DNA of 64,000 nt from Macrotrachela quadricornifera (Eukaryota; Rotifera; Eurotatoria; Philodinida; Philodinidae), in assembly GCA_022393335.1 (NCBI GenBank), contig JAJEKB010021543.1:2328019-2392018 (forward strand). The letters are read 5' to 3'. The translations under genes were made by a program, and so were the position numbers. Position 1 is the first letter of the stretch, and every line of letters begins with the position of its first letter. The notes under the pieces are model-generated. The model was not told the DNA's origin and ran no database searches. It saw only the letters and a program-made list of their open reading frames with translations. Shown piece by piece: positions 1 through 10,090 of this stretch.

Positions 1-510
1 AAATATTTTCTTTCTGTTGACTTTGTTGAAGAAATTCGTTTTTCTTTACCTTTTAGTCAGCTGCGAGCAGAAAGTGCGTTTCAGTCGATGCGCAGCGATA
101 AAATATTTTCTTTCTGTTCACTTTGTTGAAGAAATCAGTTTTTCTTTCACCTTTTAGTCAGCTGCGAAGAGAAACTGCGTTTCGGTTGATGCAAAGGGAT
201 AAAATATTTTCTTTCTATTGGCTTTGTTCAAGAAATTCGTTTTTCTTTTACCTTTTAGTCAGCTGCGAGCAGAAAGTGCGTTTCAGTCGATGCGCAGGGA
301 TGAAATATTTTCTTTCTGTTGACTTTGTTGAAGAAATTCGTTTTTCTTTACCTTTTAGTCAGCTGCGAGCAGAAAGTGCGTTTCAGTCGATGCGCAGCGA
401 TAAAATATTTTCTTTCTGTTCACTTTGTTGAAGAAATTAGTTTTTCTTTCACCTTTTAGTCAGCTTCGAGGTGAAAGTGCTTTTCGGTCGATGTACAGCG
501 AGAAAGAATC
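1..510. repeat. Tandem repeat, about 100-bp unit, five copies
   Basis: The landmark AAATATTTTCTTTCTG recurs at 1, 101, 202, 303 and 403, giving a 100-101 bp unit. Each unit also carries CCTTTTAGTCAGCTGCGA and TTTCAGTCGATGCGCAG, with few differences between copies. A last degenerate unit fades out near 510. The array touches the window edge, so its full length is unknown. A 102-codon open frame runs through it (123-431), but it only reflects a unit length close to a multiple of three and reads as repeat, not protein. Confidence 0.93.
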
Positions 511-744
511 GTTTTTTGTGTTGAGTTTGTGCTCGAAATTTCTTTTTCTATTGTGTATTGTGTAATTCAGGTCGGATTGCATGTTTTGAAGCAGAGCTAA
601 GGGATAATCTGAAGATGATGCTTATACTCATTGTACGAAAGTCTTCGAAATCCGTTGTCAAGCTCTGAGTCCGGATGAATTGTTCCAGAGCTGTGTCAAA
701 AGTGGCTGCGGAAGTGATCAAAGGAAGGATACTTGATGCTGAGA

Positions 745-900
745 AACCCTTTTGTTCATGCTTTGTAAGAAATTAGGAAAGGGTATTTTGATGCTCATAA
801 ATCCTTAATAGGGTTTTTGAAAGTGCCACTTATAATAAACCTTTCAAAGGTTCATGAGCATCAAATACCTTTTCTTAAACCCTTGGGAAGAGTGTTAGAT
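745..900. repeat. Short imperfect hairpin
   Basis: GGTATTTTGATGCTCATAAA near 783 is the inverse of TTCATGAGCATCAAATACC near 850, with further pairing outward through AAGGG/CCCTT tracts. Arms are about 30 nt around a loop of about 45 nt. It may be a remnant of a small inverted-repeat element. The rest of 511-1,106 shows nothing else I recognise. Confidence 0.6.
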
Positions 901-1106
901 GGGGCATGTGAGATTCAAATACCCTCTTATAAATGTCTCAAAAGGGTTTCTGAAAAGTTTTTCTGCTAATTTCGCATACTATAGAAATGGTTTATTTTAC
1001 GTTGCACTTTCATAAACCTTTTTAGGTTTTTGGAGTCTACGTTTATTTTTTGCAGTGAACCGGTGTATGTTTGTTATCGTTATATCATAGTTATTATTGA
1101 CGAAAA

Positions 1107-2971
1107 ATGATCAGGTCAAATGCGTCAAAAGGTATTTTTTTAGAAAATTATTGAATTTACTAAAACGATCGATTTGATTAATTATTAATACATGTATTTA
1201 TAATTTTGATTAATCATATTTAGTTTATCGCGATGAGAAAGAATATGACAAAACGGATCCGCATCGAATCGTCGAACTTGAACCGGAAACAGAGTCACCG
1301 TTGGCACGAGCAACACCGGAAGTGGCTCAGCTTCACGATGTGTTTAACAAGCTAACGTTTCCGACTGAAAACATGTTGAAGAGTCGCTTTGACATTCAAA
1401 ATGATGGTTATATTTCTGGTTCTGTTTTGCGCGACGATTTTATCAAGTCACGCCACTTGATACCAGTTCTGGTCGCTGGTTCTGATCCATTTCCCGAACT
1501 TGCAAGTTGGGTCGGATTCGTTGACTGGTCCGAATCGTACAACATGTCAATTGTTGAACGTCATGTATCGTGGGGAGATGGCTTGACATTTGCCATTCTA
1601 TGTTCAATGTATCGTCGCATTGCACCACCTGAATACCTGACTGAAGATCACATGAAGTTTGTCTACGCAATCGGAATTGCATCGGATTTGATCACAATGA
1701 GACCCATCATGGTTGATGACATGGTTGACATGTCTACGCGTCGCTATAAATACCCACCCTATTATATGTTGCGGTAAACGTAACAAAACAGTTTGTAAAA
1801 TGTTTCCGAAATATTCTCGTTATATATTTATAGACCACGAACCGTATTGAATGATGCATTCACTATTGAAGAGATTGGATATCAAATGTTACAAAATTGG
1901 ATTCCAAATCATCATCCTGCTAAACATGCAATACTTCAAATTGCAACGCGCTCTAGAGTATGATAACATCATTGAGTATTTTCCCTCCCATTATTGTTCT
2001 ATCTTGTTTAACACTAGCGCTTCAACACCGCCTGGGGTCGCTACTTGTGCAAAATTCACGACGGCATCAATCAATTACAGAATCCAGTGAAAGAACATAC
2101 TTTCTTGGAACAGCTTCGACTATCAAAGTCACAATCAAAGAGAGAAGTAAATCATGATAAGAACAAAGAAACGGAAACGTCTGGAAATCCAAATATGATT
2201 CCATTCGATCACTATTGTTTGCACTTCTTTAAAGACATAAATTATGTGCGCGCATCTCAATGGGTTGAAGGATTGATGGATTTTGCACGACTAGCCGCTT
2301 GTTACACTTCAATTGATAAGTCAGCACACGATCGTGTTATTCATGCAGCAACCATTGTAGTGAGCATTGCTCACGACTTGTTGGACACGTCGCAAGTTCA
2401 AATGGAACGTGACATAATGATCGGTGAAGCGACGCCGCAAGCTTGTGTTCTCGGTATATAAATATGAATATCATGTGTAATTTTAAATCTAATAGATCAT
2501 TTTTCAGGTGAAATTGTCAACTTTGGTTTCGACGAAACAATTTTCGGCGAAGCTTTACGTGACGCCATTCCGGTTGAAGACTATGACTACATTAAGAGGA
2601 TGATGAAAGAATATTTAGGCACTGGAAATGTCGAGGACGCAAAAATGTTTTACACAAAAGTTTACGCAAAGTATCCAATTGCCGAACTGACGTCCGCATG
2701 GTTTAAGTATGAGCGCGAAAATGTCTTCGAACGCATTCTAAACGAAAGTGCACAATCAATAAATTTAAACATTGCCAAACGTGTCTTACATGAGGACGTA
2801 TTGATGTACTTGTTCCGCTTCAATCCTGAACGTAGCCGTGGTGATGAGGAAATTATGGAGGACCTGTTGACACGATTTGAAGCAACTGAACCGCTTATGA
2901 TTGCTCAAACGCTCAATAGTATGCTGACAAAAAAGTATACCAAGACGAACAGTTATTACGAACACGTTTAA
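1107..2971 (+). CDS. Unrecognised spliced protein, 532 aa, five exons
   Basis: I do not recognise the family. Reading-frame continuity gives join(1107..1131, 1224..1773, 1834..1957, 2018..2453, 2508..2971), 1,599 nt or 533 codons including TAA. Every junction is GT-AG and keeps the frame. Introns are 92, 60, 60 and 54 bp. ATG 1107 is preceded in frame by TGA at 1098, which supports this start, although the first exon encodes only eight residues plus one base. The protein looks soluble, acidic and mostly helical. It has no visible signal peptide or membrane segment, and I see no zinc, kinase or nuclease signature. Notable segments are SQWVEGLMDFARLAACYTS in exon 4 and YPIAELTSAWFKYEREN in exon 5. 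Codon use looks ordinary and nothing is broken, so it is probably a working gene. A captured foreign (for example viral structural) gene is possible but unsupported by any motif I can name. Confidence 0.8.
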
Positions 2972-3090
2972 ATTTGATACGATAAATTTTAATTTGATGG
3001 GTTATGCTATTGTATAACTTCAGCATAGTTTTTACATTAAAGTGCCAAAGGGTTGAAACCTGTCACCGAATTACTCTCTGCAGTCTCTGT

Positions 3091-3125
<35 letters not shown>

Positions 3126-5101
3126 CTTTCTTTATCTTTATCGCTGCCTCTTTATTGCTCACTCACTACTAGTAAATTACTATTGGAACAGCTTTGTGCG
3201 CGTGATTTGAATTACATTTAGTGCGGAGGCCACGAAAGAAAACGATAGATCTTCTTAGCGAGTGAGCTGGCAAACGAATGACAAAGAGACAGGCAGAAAG
3301 TGCGAGAGAGAGACAGAGACTTCGAGGAAAAAAGTGAAGAGACACTAGTTTGACTGCATAAAGCACAAGGTGTGCTAAAACTTATAAATTGTATTAAATA
3401 ACTTCATCACAGGTAAAAATTTCTTTTGCTACATTATACTCAAGGCTGATTAAGAGCTAAGAGAGGGTTAATTTTGATTTGATTTTTGCACGAAGGTCAT
3501 AGAGAGTGGCTGAGCTGACGTCGGAGAGACGCCTGAGAGAAAGAAAAAGAGACAAAAATAGTGAAAATCTCTGTAATCATTAATAATGAATATATTAAGC
3601 GAGGGTTTATGAGGCGATCGACCAAGCTGACATCCGAAAATTTTTTTTGTTCTAAAATGGCATACGCCATTGAAAGAGTATAGAAAATTACTATGAAAAC
3701 CAAATTTTCAGCCTTTTCTGACGTTTCTATCGTGAGATACACGCTCATCTTTGAACATACCCTCATCTCCTGTTTTGAAATTCTAATGAATTTCATGTTT
3801 TCTTTTTCACACTTTGTAGACGCATTTTACATTATAAAAATTTTTCTGGTTGACCATCGATGTATGCAATTTGATCAGCTCTATCCTATGCATGTCAATA
3901 GAACAAAAATTTTAGGGACTAATCGCGAAAAAAAACTCGTTCATTTGATATTTCTCGCCAAAAAAGTGGCTTTTTTTCGTGAAATTTACATGTTTTTGCC
4001 CTAGAACTATATCCAGACAATGACCTCCCAAAATAAATTTATCACCAAAAGGTAGGCCTTGAAAAACTGCATCTTTTGGTGTATAAACAAATGAAAAAAA
4101 GTTTGGGAAGATCAATCAATCTTTTTATACAATAAATCGCAAGAAAGTACTTTTTCGTATTTTTTTTCGTCTATGTAGTATTCTTGAAAGTTATGCCAGA
4201 TGGCAATGACTAGATGATTTTGAATTCGTTCTCTACGTAAAAATACTAGTTTGTCACTCTCTAAAAGGTATGATATTTCGATGAACAACTTACTTTTTCA
4301 TCCTCATATCTTATCATCTATTTATCATGTCTTAATCTTTTGATAAGAGTTTGGTTTTGGTGATATGCAAGATTACATTTCGATTTTTCCGTTGTTTTCA
4401 ATTGATACTCTCATGAGAAACTCTATGTTGATCATCAACAACAACAGCCATTCAAGTATTATTTGTTTTTAGCAATGTTTTTGTACGTTCAAGTCGTCTC
4501 TCAAAATAATTTTCGCTCATTATATCAAAGTTGATAATAGCAAGGGGAGTGTGCGAGATATGATAAATATCCCTAAGTTTGATGAGAAAAGTTATTCCAT
4601 ACGTTGACGATCGATGTGAACTGAGTAGTGAGATAATTGTTCATGGATGTATGTTTTACGTAAGAATCGGATAGTATCTGAGGCAATTAACGTTATATAT
4701 AGTCCAATGAAAATTGAACTATTCAACGTATGCTTTGAACTAAATGAACCATCTATCAACAACAGGAGGCTTTTATATGTACATGTTTTTCGATGTATAA
4801 CTGATTGAAGCTGTAACTAATTAGCATCAATTCAACTGCTCAAATATTTTTTTCCAATATATTCAGATTTTGTTTTCATCAATCTTTTCTCCTTCATGAT
4901 ATCGAAATGCTTATGAAGATTAAACCAATGAAGCATGCAAGTGCGACGCAATATCTTTTCTTTAATTTGCTGATTTGTCAGGTTTTCATATGAATCGTGA
5001 GAAAAAGAACAAAAGAATTCGAAGTTGAGATACAGAGGAGAATTTAATCTAACTAATCATGAGAAAGATAGTGCTTGATTAATGAGACAAATTATCTATA
5101 A
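2972..5101. other. Non-coding stretch with CT/GA tracts
   Basis: No gene is supported here. A pure CT dinucleotide run lies at about 3,092-3,122. A GA-rich stretch at about 3,225-3,340 is roughly complementary to it, so the two could form a loose stem. The remainder is AT-rich with only short open frames of low-complexity content. ATTAAA near 3,036 could serve as the polyadenylation signal of the upstream gene. Confidence 0.6.
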
Positions 5102-5410
5102 CTATTTTTTTAAGATTTCTATAGCAATTGCATGAAAATCAGCCATTTGTTCAGCAGCTACCTCATCATCATAATTATTTGAATTTTCTTCATCGATTTC
5201 TTCGTCGCTGTTATTCAAATTACTATTATGATAAGTATTGATTGCCACCGAGTAGATAGAAGAATGCTGACTACTATTCATTTGTTTACGTCTATTTCGT
5301 GTAAGACATGAAAAGTAGCTTTTGATTTGTGACGCTGTTAGACATTCTTCTGATGTAAACAATCTTGAGGGTGAGGGTGAGTTTAATAAATAACTACCAC
5401 GTTCCGGAAT
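5102..5410 (-). CDS. Unrecognised C-terminal exon (partial gene)
   Basis: On the minus strand an open frame runs from about 5,410 to a stop at 5,102. It has clearly protein-like composition: LTASQIKSYFSCLTRNRRKQ is followed by a serine/asparagine-rich stretch, an acidic run (NNSDEEIDEENSNNYDDE) and a short C-terminal helix. No ATG begins it. The frame is open to a stop near 5,417, so an upstream exon is likely but was not found. The basic segment after QIKSYFS resembles a small helical DNA- or RNA-binding region, but I cannot assign it. It could be a decayed terminal exon. Confidence 0.45.
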   Translation of the reverse strand: MPERGSYLLNSPSPSRLFTSEECLTASQIKSYFSCLTRNRRKQMNSSQHSSIYSVAINTYHNSNLNNSDEEIDEENSNNYDDEVAAEQMADFHAIAIEILKK

Positions 5411-6274
5411 TCGATCTCAATTAAAAAGATCGTTCATTAGGTGGTTTGGATTAATCTTCATTTAGAAAGTCGATTTTAAATTTGTGTGATTCGAAGATTG
5501 TGTTTGATTTAATTAGATATTTTAAAATAATAAATAGTCGAATGAGCAGAATGGTGAGTTCGGAAGAAATGACTGTCTCAATCGGTGTCAATCCTTTGTA
5601 AAGAGTTCGATCATCTGGTGGTCATCGTACTTTATGCATAGTCAAGTTGGAAGATATGGTAATTTACATCAACGTTTCAAGCAAGTGGAAATTCAGGGTC
5701 GAATGTGAATAATTTTAGAAAGACAATCGATAAGCTAGGTTTTTGGCTGTTACTAGGGTCACTTTCGCAGGTGGATTCGGCGCTGCATGAAATGCAATGG
5801 ATTTTTGAAAAGGTTAGTAGAATTCTACAAATTTCGAAGTGAAGTATGGAAGGAGACAAATTTGATAGATCTGGGGTTTGATAAGATATGTGAATTTGTT
5901 TATAGTACCCATGGGGAGCGTTGTGGAGGATCTTGATTAGGCATGTTTAGCTCCGGATTTTCTTCTAAAATCAAATTTAGTAGTTGAAACCCTTAGAAAT
6001 TTTTTGCACTGTTTTATAAGAATTTTTTGTTAGTTATTACGGGCTGGCTTGACTTGTTATCAATTTATGTGGAAGAAAGGAATCAAGAGGAATTTTTTCA
6101 GATTTTATGCTAGATAGAATTAAACGTTAGATTGAAGTGATTATAGTTGAAATCGATTATTTTTCTTTTGCTCAGAGGATTAAGTAACGGTTGTATTATT
6201 AGAGGAATGAGAAAATAAAAAATAGTAGTGTCGATAACATACATTTTCTTGCTGTGCTATGCATGCTAGTAAAG
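5411..6274. other. No recognisable gene
   Basis: AT-rich sequence with only short, low-complexity open frames on either strand. I see no repeat structure, splice pattern or protein motif to report. Confidence 0.5.
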
Positions 6275-7846
6275 TTAGTATATCAAATGTGAGTCATTCG
6301 AGGTATCATCGTCGATATTGTTAACAGATTCTTCACAATCACTCATATGGCCACGATCATTGTAATTTTCATCGTCGTCGTCGTGCTTGTCACCATAAGA
6401 GAATGTCTTTTTAAATTCATCTATTAATTGTAGACGTTTTATCAGAGTAATTTGACGACTTTCAATCATATTCATCATTGAACGGACATCGAATTCTGAA
6501 GGAGTGATCGATGGTATCCATTGACGGAGAGTAACAAATGTTTTCTTTTTATCTTCGATGATCATAGTATAATTCTGTGCTTTCGCTGTTGTCATAGCAA
6601 TTTTTTTCTCCAAATAGAGTTGTTTGTAATCGAGAGGTTCGTTTTCAAGAGACAATTCACGCTCAGTGGTGTTAGCGAAGCTGTTGAAAAGCATTTTATA
6701 CAAAAATATGTTGTCGTCATCGTCGTCTAATAAACATTGTTTGGCGAAATTTGTTCTTTCCGTAGCTCGATGTTCGTCGAATGTTGCTTGCCAAATATCT
6801 CTCACGACAATCAACTGAAATAAAGTAAGATATATTTTTGAAAATAAAACAATAGCGATAAGATTCATACTTGTTGAGTAGTTGGCTTTAAATCATAGAA
6901 TGTTTTAACCAAATGAACATCATTAGCAATAAGCATCAACAATTTTTCTTTTTCTTCGAATTGATCACGTAAGCGTCGTCTATCTTCGCGTACAAATTCA
7001 ATGATAACTGCTGACAATAGAGTCCTATCTCTGATTGATAATGGTAAATCTGATAATGGATGTGAATGTTGTGTTTGTTGTTCTAAATATTGAACCAATT
7101 GGTAGATAACGTTTGTATATTTTTGTTCGATAGTTTTCAAATGTTTCTTAAGATACTCTTCGGTTTTAAAAAATGTTAGACTAATTCTGTTCCGTTGCAT
7201 TTCACTTTTGGCCATAGATGATAACCAAAGAATTTCAGGTCGTGTCACATTGTAATAAGTTTGCCATAGATCTTGTTCCATTTTTAAAAAGTGAATCTCG
7301 GCCATCAAACAAGCCTCTTTTCGTGCAGCTTGTAATATGTTAACATCGGTTTCTAGCCATTCTTTGACTTTCATGTGACGTATGTCATCATAGAAAAGAC
7401 TTATAAAAATTCTTGTTTGAATTCCTTATTCGATATATTCCAATAATCTGGTATAATTTGGCATTCAAATGTGTCTGTTTTTGTCTGGTTAATATCATTT
7501 CTATGACAATTCTAATTACGATAAAGAGAATAAAATTTCTCTTAAGAATTTGTTGAATAATGAATCTTACTTTCTGTTCAGTAGATGATGACAATAAGAC
7601 TTCTTCTTGTTGTTTCTGTTCTCTATGATTTAATGAATTATTTGTTTCAGTAATGACATTGGTGATAATGTCATCAGATGAAATATTTTCATTTTCGTTG
7701 GTATTGTGAAGAGACATAGACTCGCTTGTAACCATCGTTGAGATACAATTAGTCGAGGTAATAACAGTAGAAAAATGATCTAGAATGAAAGAAACATCTA
7801 CTAATACAATAACTTCTATAGAGTAAATAAGATGAGAGATGTGCAC
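6275..7846 (-). pseudogene. Coiled-coil-like ORF beside a Penelope-like RT, 5' part frameshifted
   Basis: Two exons keep frame: 7374..6871 and 6814..6275, joined over a 56-bp GT-AG intron (347 codons plus stop). The product is charged and helical. It contains LSDLPLSIRDRTLLSAVII followed by a glutamate/lysine-rich helix (EDRRRLRDQFEEKEK), and it ends in an acidic aspartate/asparagine tail. Upstream, another coding-like exon (7846..7571) and a segment reading PDYWNISNKEFKQEF (about 7,460-7,410) lie in incompatible frames, so the 5' part has lost frame. The ORF lies just downstream of RT fragments on the same strand. I infer it belongs to the same Athena-type retroelement or to a head-to-tail neighbouring copy. 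If so it would be an element-encoded accessory or N-terminal region. The assignment to an Athena ORF is from memory of the family and unverified. Confidence 0.55.
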
Positions 7847-7935
7847 ATTGGTTAGAGTAGAGAAATGAAATGAAACAACTATCGATCACAAGTCAATTTA
7901 AAGTACAACGTCACTATAGTGTTTTTACTAATTTT

Positions 7936-8990
7936 TTAGTAGTAGTATTTCACGTTGTCGTCGTCGTTATCGACATTGTCGTCTACGAATATGACTGTTT
8001 GTTCATTGTTGATGATATTTTCGGATACGTCAACGAAGACATTGATACATACCTTCATCAAGGAATTGATCGTACAAGTATGCATGAAATGAATGAAAAA
8101 ATTTTCGAATTGTTTGTTCAATAAAATTCAAGGATGAATCATTGAGAAGAAATGATAATTCAATGTAAAATAATTCATTTTGAAACTCGTCAACGTTTGA
8201 ACAATAGAGTATGGCACGAATGAGAGCAGCTTGAAGTAAGATGACAGGAGATGATGACGGAGTTGTCTCGAATACATAGGGTAATGCATAAGGTTCAACA
8301 TTGGATTCATGATAAACTTTTGTTCGTAAAATACCTTCATAGTGACCAATTTCAGCATCAAGATATCGGATTTTATACTGAATAGATGTTGTTATACAAA
8401 ATGACCAGCAATCATCTCATCCAACAGTGTTCGAAATTGATCCTCTGATCCGTTCCATGTCAAAAATATTTGATCAAAATATCTTCCAAAGGGTTCATTC
8501 TTGTTGATTAATATCGAAACTAAATCACGTTGCCAATACAATAGATAAAGATTAGCCAATGTTATTATTAATGGTGAACTCAAAGAACCACCAGCGGTCT
8601 GCTGATACAAGTTATTTTCATAGAGAAAAAATTGATTTTGAAGAATTAATTGAACGAGTCGAACGATGGTGGCCGTCGATGTACCTTCAATTTCACCTGC
8701 TTGTGTATAAGTTTGAAGAAAATTTTGTAATGCTTGGATGGATAATCATGTGAAAAAATTGTACCAAGGTCGTGAATATAGAGTGCAATCAAAAGAGTCG
8801 TTGATCGAAGATAACCTTCTTCAGCATAGCTCTGAAAAGCATACACTGCATCCGTTCCCGTAACAAATGCAGTTGAACGAGCCACACATCGGAATAAAGG
8901 TTCAAGAAGATTATTAGTAAAACGTGCAATAGCCTTGATAGGCTCTTTTGTATAAGATGTTAGCATAGGTTGCATTGGTATCAGAGGTGA
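7936..8990 (-). pseudogene. Penelope-like (Athena-type) reverse transcriptase fragment, decayed
   Basis: Minus-strand frames spell successive parts of a Penelope-like RT. About 8,975-8,750 gives the palm entry with RT motif A (ALYIHDLGTIF). About 8,660-8,392 gives NQFFLYENNLYQQTAGG, SLSSPLIITLANLYLLYW and the catalytic-loop region GRYFDQIFLTWN. About 8,360-8,110 gives the thumb-like NVEPYALPYVFE region. Pieces sit in different frames, with a shift near 8,745 and others after 8,392. The active box reads YFDQ instead of the expected YxDD, so the second catalytic aspartate is lost. No GIY-YIG endonuclease is visible, in line with Athena elements, which lack it and sit at chromosome ends. The N-terminal part is missing where a GC-rich block begins near 8,985. 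Confidence 0.8.
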
Positions 8991-9105
8991 GCACAGGACA
9001 ACTATTTTTGTCCTGCCCTGCCCGGTCGTTCTGCGCTTGTCTGTCCTGGCGGGCGGCAGGACAGGCCAGGTCAAGACAAGACAGGACACTAAAGCAGGAC
9101 AATAA
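8985..9105. repeat. GC-rich AGGACA/TGTCCT inverted-motif block
   Basis: This roughly 120-bp GC-rich island sits in AT-rich DNA. AGGACA occurs about five times and its complement TGTCCT about three times, making several overlapping short inverted repeats. It abuts the broken 5' side of the RT fragment and is probably an inserted transposon end. The left edge CAGAGGTGAGCACAGG resembles a hAT terminus, but I could not find a partner end or a target duplication. Confidence 0.5.
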
Positions 9106-9712
9106 GAAGCCTTATTTTGACTTATGATCACCAAAATACGTATTAGTTTTTCAGTTATCCCAGAGCTAATTTACTTCACATCACTTTTAAATGCAACAGC
9201 TAAATTCGAGTCGAACTGTCTTCATGCTAGACATACACAGTCTTCAAGCTTTGCTCAAAATATATGATTATCTTGTTTCAAAAACCCAAGAAAACAACGC
9301 GCATAAGAAAAATTTATGAAAGCTGTATTTATAGGCATTAAATAAGCATTAAATATATTTTCCCAAGTCGAATTTTTCTTCAAGGAAAAAGGTGTTCAAT
9401 CTGAAAAGCAATTACAATTTGAAATTTCCTTTCTTCACATAGAATTTTTGTACTTATCTGCACGACGTGTGCAGGTCTCAAACTCGTTCATAGCGCATGA
9501 CTTTCCTATGCAAGAAACACAAGAAGTGTACGCATATAAGACAAGATGATGGACTATGAAGAACTTTGAATATTGACTGATGAATATGTATACAAAAAAT
9601 ATTGGAACATCTTAAGGTTATTATTTTAATAATATATTTATCATAGGAAATAAATACATTTGTGTATAAAAAGTACTATCTTGTAGGATTTTCATCATTA
9701 TTATCTTAACAC
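9106..9712. other. No recognisable gene
   Basis: AT-rich sequence between the GC-rich block and the pogo-like element. No protein motif, inverted repeat or RNA gene was recognised. Confidence 0.5.
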
Positions 9713-9714
9713 TA

Positions 9715-10065
9715 ACGAGGGAACCTCCCGAAGTGATTAAAGAGTTTAGAGTCCATCTTTTGGCCATAAGTAGACCTCAATGAAGTATGAAAAACCCCAA
9801 AAGGATTTGGGCCCTCGCGGCTTTTTTCCTTAGATATTGATTTTTTACGATATGACATGAAGTAACAAGAATGAAACAATCAATGGTGGTTTGTCTTGAG
9901 AACAGTGAAATAACAAAAATTGGAACTATTTTTCTGTTTTCTATACTACTTATCTGATCTGATTTAAGTTTTTAGAGCCAGATTAAAGTCTATTTAGCAC
10001 GATCCTATTCTTTGTTCATGAGCTAAAAGAATAGATAAAATTCTCGTTTGATTTTTTATGCCTTT
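9715..10065 (+). repeat. Left terminal inverted repeat of the pogo-like element (351 bp)
   Basis: Matches 12146..12496 in inverse orientation from ACGAGGG to ATGCCTTT, after which the sequences diverge. It contains a GC-rich core, GGGCCCTCGCGG, in otherwise AT-rich sequence. Repeats this long are unusual for pogo-type elements, whose ends are normally tens of bases. Confidence 0.93.
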
Positions 10066-10090
10066 CCAAAATTTAATCTTTCAAAAGAAA

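Noticed and set aside
123..431. 102-codon open frame in the 100-bp tandem array
   Set aside because: It repeats the same peptide pattern because the unit is near a multiple of three, and no protein family looks like it.
1..510. CRISPR array
   Set aside because: The whole 100-bp unit is repeated without unique spacers, and the genome is eukaryotic.
7600..7700. Hammerhead ribozyme (CTGATGA ... GAAAC on the minus strand)
   Set aside because: The conserved bases are not joined by a proper stem II with adjacent GAAA, and the site lies in coding-like sequence.
8914..9134. Pro/Arg-rich N-terminal extension of the RT frame
   Set aside because: It is translation of the GC-rich AGGACA block inserted at the RT break, not RT sequence.
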